From the NCBI GenBank assembly GCA_051453625.1, contig JBOZIK010000001.1:181300370-181324844 (forward strand): 24,475 nt of DNA. Reading direction: 5' to 3'. A program made the translations under genes and the position numbers. This document shows, one piece after another, positions 9,468-19,377 of this stretch (position 1 is its first letter; each line of letters starts with the position of its first letter). The notes below the pieces were generated by a model. It did no database searches. It had not been told where the DNA came from and was given only the letters and a program-made list of their open reading frames with translations. This DNA comes from Welwitschia mirabilis. Lineage: Eukaryota > Gnetophyta > Gnetopsida > Welwitschiales.

Positions 9468-9472
9468 GCTAT
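9468..9472. repeat. Target-site duplication, right copy (GCTAT)
   Basis: Exact match to 1371-1375, directly after the right LTR end. Confidence 0.9.
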
Positions 9473-11292
9473 GGCTTACTATAGGTTAATCCTTTAGAAA
9501 GGAGCTTATTTTAATAAGGATGAGAAGTGGATGATAAGGGCTTGGTCATCATGGAATGTGGTCTGCTAGGAAAGTAAGCAAGAGGAGCTCCATGAGAAAC
9601 ATGGTAAGAAAGAAGAACCTAGACATGGGGCATCATCATGTGGTATGAATCCTCTTGCATGTGTAAATTTAAATTAATCAAGAGATGTGATGGTAGTTCA
9701 AGGAAGAGATGGATAAGAACAAAGTCCATGCATTCTTTACTTAATTGGAAAATGCCAATGATGCCTTGCTATACTAGCATTAAGTAGTAATTTTATTCAT
9801 TGAAAGTAGGTTTTCTCTTCTAAACTTTTATGTAGTTCTTTGAAAATTATAACCCTCTTCTTAAGGGTAATCATAGTTGAATGTTATTCCATATAAATTA
9901 ATGTGTATAAATAGGAAGTCTTTATTTTTAATTTTCACATGTTTTATGATTAGTTATAATCATGAAGTTAACAAAAGCTAAGTAATCATTTCAAGATCCA
10001 TCTTATACTAACCATCTTATGAATAGTTCTTATCTAATAAAAATACTAATATATAATTAACTATGTTGTTTATATTCCATGTTCATACTGAATACATCTA
10101 TATCCAAGTCATTACAAATCTCCTCTGCTAAACCTATTGTTCATCCTTATATCATTCCTATCTAATGTAGTTATCTTCTTTACTTTAACTACTACTACAT
10201 GTGGTCCTTTTTCAGTTCTTTTAAATACTTTTTAGGCATGAGTAAATTTCTCATTTTACATTCTATGAAGTATAAAATAATGTTATATGACATCCTAAAA
10301 CTCAAAAAAAGAAAAATTCAAGGCATTTGGTCTTAAATAATGTACTTTTATAGGATACCATGTAATAAAGATTTTTCTAATATTATTATTTTTATTTCTT
10401 TAAGTATTATTACTTTAGGAAGAATCCTAAGTATTACTTTTTACAAACCTTTATCAAATCTATATGTACCTTTTTACATGAATTGGTAAACTAAAATGAA
10501 GTATTAGAGCTTCATAAATGCATTATCTTTCATACATACTCTTTAATCTTAAAAAATATATTTCCATACCACATGGATGAAATGCAATTTTCATAAGTGC
10601 TCCTACATATATAGGCACTTATCATGGAAATATTATTAACTTATTATGCTTTTGTGATGTAGGCATCCCTAGTAAGCTCCCTAAAATTATTCATTTTTTA
10701 TTAGTAGATCTTTTTTCACTACCCCTGAATTGGGTCCTTTTACACTACCTAATTGTTAGTGTATTCCTTCATATTATAAATAATTAAAACTTTATAGTTT
10801 TTTTATGTGGCATTTTGATATTTAATAACTATGTCAAAAGTATCTATGTGAATGAATATATATATATTTGTTGAAAGTGTTGAAAGGGTAAGGAACAACA
10901 TATTTAACTTGCTAAATTAATATATCCTTAATGAAATTGTATGTTAGCCACTCATTAATTAGGAAAATAATATAGGTAAAAAAAGAAAAATCTACCTAGC
11001 TACAATCTAGAAAGTACCAGCATCGAAGAATAAGTTATCTTTTGTTGAATGCTTTAAAATCCCATGTTAGCAAATAAAATGCCTTTATTTTGCATAATTA
11101 AGTGTAGCATGCCTAATGTGATAACTTTAAGATGAGATATGTGTACATCTTAATCAATAATTAATAAAATAAAATGATAAATAATATAAGTAAGGATAAC
11201 AATAAAATAAATTAAGTAATATGTAGCAAGGATAAGAAGTATAAAATCATAAAAGATTAATGAGTTAGTAGAATAGAGTAAGGGGCATAAAA
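9473..11292. other. AT-rich intergenic sequence, no gene seen
   Basis: No coding domain was recognised on either strand and there is no open frame above about 60 codons. The only structure noted is the nested inverted repeat at 10558-10633. A TATAAATAG sequence near 9906 has no gene behind it. Confidence 0.55.
10558..10633. repeat. Nested inverted repeat, 76 bp
   Basis: Outer arms ATATTTCCAT (10558-10567) and ATGGAAATAT (10624-10633) pair perfectly over ten bases. Inner arms ATAAGTGC (10593-10600) and GCACTTAT (10615-10622) pair perfectly over eight. Only one base separates the inner and outer arm on the right side, against 25 on the left. It may be a small foldback-element relic. Confidence 0.6.
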
Positions 11293-11310
11293 ATATATAT
11301 ATATATATAT
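11293..11310. repeat. (AT)9 microsatellite
   Basis: Uninterrupted AT dinucleotides. Confidence 0.95.
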
Positions 11311-11910
11311 AAAATTAATGGATAGTAGTATAATGTAATTATATAAGAATAATTAATGCAAGTCGTATGACCAAGTGTATAATAAAGGACATTATGTTAA
11401 TTATAAGAAATGGAAAACACTCAAGTACTAGTTTTATTTATAAATGTAAATTTCATTAATTAAAATATAATTGTATATAATAAAATACTTTAAGTTATTA
11501 AACTAAAAAAATAATAGTTACTATTCTTTTATTATGGAAGGTCTACCCTTAGATTAAACATTGGGTATAAATGCGATACAATGGGAAATGAAATTTTCTA
11601 ATAATTACGGAATTATAGGAAATACTAATGTTCTTTCATCATATAGAGGTGGTAATGTCATTTTACTAGTCATGTTATTAATAAGTGTGGTGGTTATATT
11701 TAGTATACTCATTTTATAATCATTTTAGAAATATGTATGATATCTATATTATCAAATTAATGAGCTTGTTTTAATAAGAAGGGGAGAGTGTAATAAAGAA
11801 ATATCTTGGTATTGGTTAGTAATGAATGCTAAATTTGTGAAATTATGAATGATGCTAAGGTGGAAAATACTTTGAACCCAACAAAAGGTTAAGATAATTT
11901 AACATTTTAC
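11311..11910. other. AT-rich intergenic sequence, no gene seen
   Basis: No domain recognised. A purine run AAGAAGGGGAGAG followed by TGTAAT near 11775-11791 looks like a polypurine tract plus LTR start, but no partner LTR was found. Confidence 0.5.
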
Positions 11911-12070
11911 TAAGTTCTCTCTATCTCTCTCTNNNNNNNNNNNNNNNNNNNNNNNNNNNNNNNNNNNNNNNNNNNNNNNNNNNNNNNNNNNNNNNNNNNN
12001 NNNNNNNNNNNNNNNNNNNNNNNNGTGTGTGTGTGTGGGTGTGTGTGTGTGTGTGTGTGTACACACACAC
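11911..12070. repeat. CT / GT / AC microsatellite with a 92-N gap
   Basis: A TCTCTCTATCTCTCTCT tract runs into N at 11933. After the gap (12025) come (GT)n with one GG interruption to 12060 and then (AC)5 to 12070. The GT-to-AC switch makes a local inverted repeat. The gap probably hides more microsatellite. Confidence 0.9.
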
Positions 12071-12387
12071 ATGTATATAGGCCATAACATGATGGAACTT
12101 CTTTTTATTATTCTATTAGAATTATAAGTATTTTGACTTATATACTTAGTTTTATTATTTTTGAAATTATATAATATTAGTGATTTTTCTACTATGCTCA
12201 TTAAAATAGTTATGCATCTAATTATCTTTCTTTATTATTTAACTTCTATCATGCTAGGTCTATTGAGATTAATGATTTAATTAGTGGCATGTAGAATAGT
12301 TCTTTTTAGTATTTTATATATTTATACATTATTAAATTACTTATATTATGTTATAAAAGGAACAACTATGAGATACCCTTCAAAAAT

Positions 12388-12388
<1 letters not shown>
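12071..12388. other. AT-rich spacer, nothing seen
   Basis: No coding or repeat signal between the two GT tracts. Confidence 0.5.

Positions 12389-12430
<42 letters not shown>
12389..12430. repeat. (GT)21 microsatellite
   Basis: Forty-two bases of uninterrupted GT. A shorter GT run also occurs at about 12608-12619. Confidence 0.97.
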
Positions 12431-12432
<2 letters not shown>

Positions 12433-14055
12433 ATCACAAATGTGCAAAAGTTTAATATAATGACACTCTATTATTATAGTTCCCTCTCATTATCTCTCAT
12501 CAAGATGTTAGGAGATACAAGGGGTCTCTTATGCTCTATGATTAAGATTATTAATGAATGATTATAGCTATGTAACCAAGGGTTCACTATATACATTTGG
12601 GTAGAGATGTGTGTGTGTATTTTAATTAATCATTCATTAGAATTTCTTATTAGGGATGGATGTTTTAACCTTGAAAGTTCTAAACTAGCTTCCTTCTATA
12701 TTTTTACATATAGATACTATGCATATGTATATATATTTATGTGTAACATTTTTGGTGTTATTTCATTTTATTTTGGTGTCATACTCTTCTTCTAATTGAG
12801 TTGAATAGTGAGTTCTTACATTATTTCTTACATTATTTCATGCATATATTTTCCCACATCTCCCACTAATAATCACCTTGATCTATCATATGATCATGCA
12901 TATTGGTGGAAATGGAAATAAGGCCTAAGATAGAATTATGTATGGTCTAAACTCCTTTGGATGAGGATACAGAGGCATGATTTTGTAGCTATTGATGCAA
13001 CCAATAATTTAACAAAGAATTACACACTTCTTTTATATGATCCTAATTCATATTTCTAAATAACCTTAAGATTGGATGTCATATTGGTCAATTAAGCTAT
13101 TGTCATATAGCTCACCTGAGGTATAACATTTAGGTAACTGAGAGGTAAGTCTCTTAGTCATAAACTAATTGATTACCTATTATGGATAACCATGTAATTT
13201 AATTAATTAATTAAAAAATTCATACTTCTTAAGGATACTCCAAGGTTGAGTTGTGACATAGCTTATGCATTAAAGACTACTACTAGCTATAACACTCATA
13301 AGAGTTCTACTTTTCTAGTAACAATTAGCCTCTCTAGTTCTAAGTTTTTCTAAAGAATTAGGGATCTAAATTTCTCAATAGCATCGATCATTTCTTTTAT
13401 TGATTAAACTACTAATTATGTAGAATGATTTTTTAGAGTTTGGTTCACCTTTAAAGATCAATTATAGCTCCTCATCATTATTGTTATGACATGTATGTGA
13501 GCCATGGCTGGTTCTAGTTTTACCATTTTCATTGTCATAATCATCTTAGAAATTAAACTATAACTAATTACTTCAATGTTTTCTCTAGGTAGTATTACTT
13601 TTTATAGTTAGAAAACCCATAAGTTACTATTGGAATTATGATCAAGCATGCTAAATATATCAAATTTCTTAGTTCCTATAGATTTCAAATTAAACATACC
13701 AATAGAAGAAAAACATCAAATGTATCTTATGCCACATTCCAACTTGACTTGATGAGAGAGAATTCACATATAAAACTTAAGAATACTAAAATATTAAAAG
13801 AAATATTTAAAAAAAAGCTTAAAAACTAAGGAAAATATCTTTAAAAATTAAATTAAATTATCTTGCTTAATATTCCATGTTGATTTAATTACAAAAGGGG
13901 AGTTCTAGATTTATCATTTTTGAAAAATACCCAAAAGTTGAAAAAGAGTAAAAAATACATAAGAAATTAAAAAATGGATGAAAACATGGATGTATGAAAA
14001 ATAGGATCAAAGCTAGAGAATGATTAGCTAAACTACCTATTCACAAAAATGGAAA
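12431..14055. other. AT-rich sequence upstream of the second copia relic
   Basis: No clear domain. The last part (about 13640-14055, including an open 63-codon stretch at 13638-13829) would be where gag and protease of the following copia relic belong, but I could not recognise zinc-knuckle or DSG motifs. A 12-base direct repeat TTCTTACATTAT occurs twice at 12813-12836, and a TTAA-rich run is near 13199. Confidence 0.4.
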
Positions 14056-14400
14056 ATGTGCTTATTAACTCTAGGCAATTTTACATGTTCTATATGTTTG
14101 TGCTTTGAGGTTGCATCTTATGTCAATTTAACTTTGTTAAGAGAAGGTTACTCTATCTCTATGAAAAAATCCTTAGTGAGTATTTCCAATGGTAATTATC
14201 AATCAATTATAAAAGACTATAGGGATGGAAAGGTAACTCATCTTCATAATTGTATCAAAATGTAAGAGATTTCATTTATAATTTCACAAGATGAGCTTTC
14301 TTCCTTACTAATGTGGCATGATTTATTAGGACATCTTACTCCTTGTAAATTAAATATAATACATGAGAATGATTACTAGCTTATTTCATTCATTTCATAG
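14056..14400 (+). pseudogene. Copia relic 2: protease end and GAG-pre-integrase domain
   Basis: This is the start of a second copia polyprotein, different from the one at 2924. The open part 14056-14265 carries a REGYSIS segment and a hydrophobic run like the strand-rich stretch before copia pre-integrase. The same frame passes one stop and reaches MWHDLLGHLTPCKLN at about 14311-14355. This is the W-H-x-x-L-G-H signature of the pre-integrase domain, which supplies the two histidines of the integrase zinc site. It is truncated by stops at the end, and the frame then shifts by one base before the paired cysteines. Confidence 0.75.
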
Positions 14401-15120
14401 GATTTCCTCAATGTGAAGGATGTACTATGGGTAAATAAACATGACAGTAGTTTTCACCACGAAAGTGGCATGTCAATCAAAATATTTTACTTATTCATAG
14501 TGATATACATGGACGTATGCTAGCTACCATACTTTATGACTTTCATTACTTCATATCCTTTATTAATTCCTATACCTAAAAGGCTTGGATATGCTATGTT
14601 AAACCTAAATTATAAACTTTAAATATTTTTAAGGTCTTTAAAATAACATTGAAAAGTAAGCTAATTATAATATTAAATGTTTTCAAACAGATAATGATTG
14701 AGTACATTTCTACTAAGTTTAAGAACTTTTTTTACTTATTAAGAGATTTAACATTTGAAGACCTTCCTAGGAATACCTCAATAAAATGGTCATTTTGAGT
14801 AATTTGATTACACTATCATGATATTAATTAATATAATTAAAAGAATATTTTTATTTAAAAAGTGGTAAGAGTATAAGCCAAATTTGTATCATTCATATTT
14901 TTATTGCAAGTGCTATATGTATATCCTAAGTAAACATTATAATAAATTTAGAGTACATGCTCACATTCATATTTATGTGTAATATCTAATTGATTAGAAG
15001 GGTTATTAAGTGCATTTCTTAGACCATTATAAGATTATTATTTCTCATAATAGCATATCCAAAGAGACTTTTAACATAGATTTTTAGCTTAATCCTTTAA
15101 ATCTTTATTTTTCTTCTAAT
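14401..15120 (+). pseudogene. Copia relic 2: integrase, degenerate
   Basis: Integrase joins retrotransposon DNA to the host genome. The zinc-site cysteines are seen as CEGCTMGK from 14412. In the same frame LLIHSDIHG holds the first catalytic aspartate (14502-14504), followed by FHYFISFINSYT, a stop, and KAWICYVKP. The second aspartate is in a TDN segment (GAT at 14690-14692), after which one frameshift leads to EYISTKFKNF. The catalytic glutamate is GAG at 14797-14799 after an NGHF segment, about 35 codons from the second aspartate as the family requires. The C-terminal SH3-like part is recognisable from 14902 (YCKCYMYI, then KGY and an IISHNSISKETF stretch). Stops and frameshifts are many, so it is dead. 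Confidence 0.82.
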
Positions 15121-15154
15121 CTAGTAACCATATTAGATTCTTAATATCCTATAG

Positions 15155-15230
15155 TTAAGGGGATGAAAAGAAGGAGTGGGTGGGGGTAGGAGGTGATGGA
15201 GGGAAGGTTGGAAGGATGAGAAGAAGGATG
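15155..15230 (+). repeat. G/A-rich low-complexity tract
   Basis: About 75 bases almost free of C and rich in G runs (GGGG, GGGTGGGGG, GGAGGTGATGGAGGG). It sits where copia polyproteins have a variable linker between integrase and reverse transcriptase, so it may be a decayed Gly/Glu-rich linker. It is the most G-rich patch in the window. Confidence 0.7.
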
Positions 15231-15430
15231 TGATTACTAGTAATTCTTTAATTTCTTTTATTGGTATGTCTAGTTTATAACCTATAGAAATTAAGTAATG
15301 TAGTGTTATTATCATACTTTATCATGGTTTTCATAGCAATTCAGTGGTTTTATAAACAAAGAAAATGATACTACCTAGAGATGACATTAAAATACTTTAC
15401 TATAGTCTACTTCCTAAGATGTTCACAATG

Positions 15431-15452
15431 ATAATAATAATAATAATAATAA
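15431..15452 (+). repeat. (ATA)n microsatellite
   Basis: About seven ATA repeats within the second copia relic, upstream of its reverse transcriptase part. Confidence 0.9.
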
Positions 15453-15506
15453 AACTAAAAATAAACATGTCTTTATACATCTCATGATCATGATAAGTAG
15501 TTTTAC

Positions 15507-16215
15507 TTAACCTTTGATGGTGAGCCAACCGTATTTAAGCATGTTATTCAACATAATCATTGGCTAAAAGCCATGCAAGAAGAATACCATAGTCTTACTG
15601 AAAATGGTACCTAAGAATTAGTAAACCTTTTATTAGGATGAATAGAGTTACCTAATAAATATTCTTCCATAAAAAATACAATTTTGATAATACTCTTGAG
15701 CAACAAAAATCTTGGGTTATTACTATATGCTTATGAAAGAAGAAAGAACTTGATTACAATGAATTCTTCACACTAATAATAAAATGGAATACCATTATAA
15801 TAGTAATTATCTTAGTAGTAGAAAGAGGATGAAAGCTTCATTGATTAGATATAAAAACTACTTTTATTCATGGAGATTTAAAATAAGAAATTTATATGAT
15901 ATAATTAAAGGGTCTTAAAGTAAAAGGTAAATAAATACGATGTGTAGATTCATCAAGTCTCTATATAGGATAAAATAAGAAATAAGAGTATGGTACATTA
16001 AGCTTATAAATTATTTAAGTTTCATTTGGTTTAGATTATTTAATTATTAAGATGTGGATGCAACATTATTCATAAAATGTAATTATAATTCTACATATTT
16101 AGTGGTGTATGTAGATGATATGGTAATAACTAAAAGTAATGAAGAAGAGATGAAAAGGATGAAAATTACTTTAAATCACTACATGAAATATAATCATTTA
16201 AGGCATTTCTAAGGT
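15507..16215 (+). pseudogene. Copia relic 2: reverse transcriptase, truncated
   Basis: Reverse transcriptase copies the element RNA into DNA. The copia RT opening is visible at 15522: EPTVFKHVIQHNHWLKAMQ, then EEYHSL and a stop where tryptophan is expected. Further on come LDYNEFFTLIIKW and DIKTTFIHGDLK (GAT at 15848-15850), which holds the first catalytic aspartate, in another frame. YVDDMVIT at 16108-16131 is the second catalytic box, in a third frame, followed by the NEEEMKRMK region and a short match ending near 16215. The rest of RT and all of RNase H are missing, so the relic is cut at its 3' side. No LTR or target duplication could be assigned. Confidence 0.85.
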
Positions 16216-16775
16216 ATTTAAATAAACACGTTAGAGAGGCTTTTAAGACATTTAGTAGGAAACCACCTTAAAAGGATTTTAAGGAATTTATATAATCAAA
16301 TTCCTCAAAAGGCTTTAGGAGTTTCTAAGACATTTATCAAATAAAACTTCTTAAAAGTATTTCCTTACACACCATCGGTTTCCTTCTTTTTCTCTTATAA
16401 TTTGATGAATTCCCCTTTTTATGGAACATCTAGTTGAATTACAATAAATGCATATATAATATCCCTACAATTTTATTTCTTCTACTATTATTTTATAATT
16501 ATGTTCATAAGGCTGTCATTCAAACAACATTGGATGTTTTTCATAATTGCATAAATTAAAAATTGGAATTCTAAGTTGCAAATAAAGATATGAATGCCAA
16601 AACATGTTCCATGAGAGCCACTGTATACTAAAAGATTAATTAATAGAATAGAAGAAATGTAGTAAAGGAAAATGAGAACATTAGAAGCAAAAAGGAGAAG
16701 AAATAAATATATAAAAACAAAACAATTAGACATGAATCATACGAGATAGAAATAATGAAAGACATAATTACATGT
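16216..16775. other. Non-coding sequence 3' of copia relic 2
   Basis: Copia similarity ends abruptly near 16215. A short inverted repeat AGGAATTT/AAATTCCT (16282-16305) follows, with several variants of TTTAAGACATTTA nearby (about 16232 and 16325). The 81-codon minus-strand frame at 16488-16733 is AT-driven and hydrophobic and I do not regard it as a gene. If the heat-shock fragment upstream on the minus strand was once transcribed, its 3' UTR would lie here. Confidence 0.45.
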
Positions 16776-17030
16776 CTACAAAATAGGGATAGTAAATGAT
16801 TTTGCCTTTTTTTCCTCTACAAGAGATTTCTTTGCTATGTTGATGGTAAGAATGTCATCTCTATAAGTAACCCTTACATTCTCAATATTAGCATCTTTTG
16901 AAAGGGTAAATTTTCTCATGTACCTGGCCCTCTTTCTTTCCATCCAAATAACTTTGATGTCCAAACTCAACTCCATTTGCTTCTTTTTCTTCTTCATCTT
17001 GATATGTAATATATTGTTTTTGACTTTGAC
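16776..17030 (-). pseudogene. Small heat-shock protein (HSP20), C-terminal half only
   Basis: Small heat-shock proteins are ATP-independent chaperones with an alpha-crystallin domain. The minus-strand frame has VKVKNNILHIK before the methionine at 16995-16997, matching the VxVxxNxLxIxGER strand of the family. It continues with MERKRARYMRKFTLSKDANI, the usual MER..GKFMR+F.LP.NA box, then YRDDILTINI (normally DGVLTV) and ends SFTIPIL with the I-x-I motif that contacts neighbouring subunits. The order and the stop position fit the family's natural C-terminus. The N-terminal half is absent. An AG at 17031-17032 behind a T/A-rich stretch could be a splice acceptor, so this may be a last exon, but no first exon was found. 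The changed DGVL motif and lost glycines favour a pseudogene or fragment. The class (I, II or III) is unresolved. Confidence 0.7.
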
Positions 17031-18418
17031 CTTAAATTAAAAACATTTAGCATATCAGATACAACATCTTATTGAAGTTTAAAGCAACCGAAAACCATAA
17101 AGGCAACCAAATGATTTAAGTGACCGACATTAAGGAATATGTTACATCATAGAAGTAAGAAAGTATCACTATGTCTTTAGGATGTAAAAATGAAAGATAT
17201 TTAAGATATTAAACTCTAAAAATCATATTGTGCTCATAAATAAAAGAATGAATGCAAATGAAAGAAAAATTAAAAATAAAATAAAATTCAAAAACATTAA
17301 TAGCTAAATCAAATAGAATAAAATTTGAAATGTATACTGACCTACAGATCAAGAAAGATTGTAACCAAAAGAGGGATTACAATTATAAGAGAAAAATAAA
17401 AAAAATGAAAAATAACAAAAAAAGATGGAAACTGGTTAAATTGATCAATTCTAAGGGGCAAGGATTAATGTAATAGACCAAAATAAAAATTAAAATATTC
17501 AATCAACGTTAAAAAAAGAACTCAAAACATAGATGCATAAATGATCACTTAAAAGCTTCTCGTTCATAAGGAAACAAATCTGTAAAAAATGAAATAGAAA
17601 GAACAAAATGAAAACAAATTAAAAAACTTAATATGTATGTGAAGGATTCTATCAAAAAGAGGAAAGACAAATGAATAACCCATTAGAAATAACCCATTAG
17701 AAATAAGAAACCAAGACTATTATAAAAATAAGTTGTATTAGCATAAGATGTAGTCACTATTCTCCTTTTCTTTCTTTATCCTCTTATTTTCTTCTACTTG
17801 TAATAAACTCTTAACTTATTTTTTGTCTAGTTAAAAGAAAAAACATAATATAGTGCTTTCCAAATAATAGAAATTCAAAGGAAAACTAAGAGCAGGGAAT
17901 TAAACCACAAAAATAATAGAATAAATCTAGAAAGAAACCTAAGTCAGAAATCTATTATGGAAAAATACTAATTATGAGAACCTCGTTATCTTAACATTAC
18001 CATTAGTAGGCATGAATCATAGTTGTAAAACAAACATTGCAGTTGCCAAAACTAAAGGTCATAATTGAAAATAATAAAACTTATAAAAACACCAGAGAAC
18101 AAGAAATAGAATAGATAAGCTTAAGATAGAAGAAAATGAAAAACACTTTCACTATTAGCAATTAATTCTTGCTCTATTACTTGCACATTTAAATTTTCTA
18201 AATTGAAATTATAGCATCTTCAACTGTAGTTAGTTACTCTAGGCTTTTAAATATTACCTACAACTCTAAACTACTAATTTTTATATAGTAAGGATTACTC
18301 AAATAAACTAAAATGCTTCATCTGTATTTCCAATAATTCTCTTTTCAAATAGTAATTCTAGATAAGAATTCATACTATGATGCATAGGAAATTGATCCTT
18401 AAAAGATCGAAGAGATTT
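17031..18418. other. AT-rich spacer, possible intron or intergenic
   Basis: A-rich on the plus strand, with no domain seen. A 14-base unit AATAACCCATTAGA is repeated at 17674-17701 (two full copies and a partial third). I looked for an upstream heat-shock protein exon on the minus strand and did not find one. Confidence 0.5.
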
Positions 18419-18828
18419 TTAGTAATTCCTTCTTAAACATTTTCTATTGTACAAGTGAATTTCCCTTGTGGATGCAAGAACTTGCGTATTATTTTTTGGC
18501 TGAAATAGTTGCCCTGATTGCCACTGACTATCTTTGGAAGCATCTATAAGAGAAGATAATATCTGAGAATAGGGATGATCAATTGAAAGTAGTAATATAA
18601 GTGTTGCTTTAATATGATTAGGTAAAGCCTTGACTTCAACTAGATAGGAATTGTTTAGAACTAAAATAGCAAGAATTGATACACTTACAAATACTTGATG
18701 AGCACCATGTGATTTAACCCAATTGATAACAAGGGACATGCATTTAAATGAGCCTTCTGGATGAAGGAAAGATGAAATATCTTTTGACATTGCAATGGAT
18801 GAGATGGAGAAATGCACCATTAATTCTA
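18419..18828 (-). CDS. Unidentified exon-like ORF, minus strand
   Basis: I do not recognise the family. The frame is open for 133 codons from the first methionine (18818-18820) and continues open upstream to TTCTAG at about 18829-18834, a good splice acceptor, so the coding exon may start at 18828. Codon use is mixed and GC content is visibly higher than in the surroundings. The composition is that of a folded helical protein (INWVKSHGAHQVFVSVSILA, ALPNHIKATLILLLSIDH, ILSSLIDASKDSQ), without low complexity. Alternating hydrophobic helices could be HEAT/armadillo-like, but that is a guess. The end at 18419 need not be real: an intron donor could lie earlier. It may be an exon of a live gene, a captured gene fragment or a recent pseudogene. 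Confidence 0.4.
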
Positions 18829-18832
18829 CTAG

Positions 18833-19377
18833 AATAATTATGAAGATAATAAGAATATAATAAGATTAGTCTCTATAGATCATTACAATAAGCAAGACAT
18901 CAATACATTAGGAAAGGCATTATGTTAGAGGGATCTATACTTTGAAATATCACAAAATGGATTTGAAGATGAACTACTTACAAACTACTTTCTTAGATGA
19001 TTGTTATTTGATAGAGGCATTTAAAGAAAAGGGTAAAGCGAGAGGAGGAAGAAGGCAAATTAGAGATGGAGATTTCTGTTATTAATGTTGGTGTTATTAA
19101 TGTCCATTGGAGCTGACTAGTGTTGATACAAAAGTAAAATCATGAGATTTCTTTAGAAATACTATGCATCCTAATATTATAAAATTCATAAGTCAAGTAA
19201 AGTCCTCTCCATTTTCAAATGTACAGACAAATGTCGATTGGAATTCAAACCCACCAGCCTAGACCCTGTAAGGAACCATGATTCAAGGCCCTGAGAGAAT
19301 AAGATCATCTTCTCCTTACAAAAGATAAACTTAAAAAAATATTAAAATCAATACCACATGTTTAAGTGTGAATTTAT
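18833..19377. other. Non-coding spacer with a possible SINE-like patch
   Basis: On the minus strand, around 19220-19300, the sequence GGTGGGTTTGAATTCC resembles a tRNA-type B box (GGTTCGANTCC), with GC content above the background. A matching A box and a tail were not clear. The rest is AT-rich without coding signal. Confidence 0.3.

Noticed and set aside
11899-12201. 100-codon minus-strand ORF
   Set aside because: It is made of N and microsatellite codons (alternating Thr-His).
12607-12795. 62-codon plus-strand ORF
   Set aside because: T-rich chance frame with aromatic and hydrophobic residues and no recognisable domain.
11775-12870. LTR pair for the second copia relic: purine tract plus TGTAAT at 11775-11791, and ATCTCCCAC (a minus-strand purine tract) at about 12858
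   Set aside because: The two signals point in opposite directions, no matching repeat was found after 16215, and no target duplication is visible.
15133-15315. 60-codon minus-strand ORF rich in Ser and Pro
   Set aside because: It is the reverse of the G/A-rich linker in the second copia relic.
16488-16733. 81-codon minus-strand membrane-like ORF
   Set aside because: Composition follows the AT-rich DNA (Ile, Leu, Phe), with no homology recognised. It follows the heat-shock fragment but is probably untranslated or intergenic.
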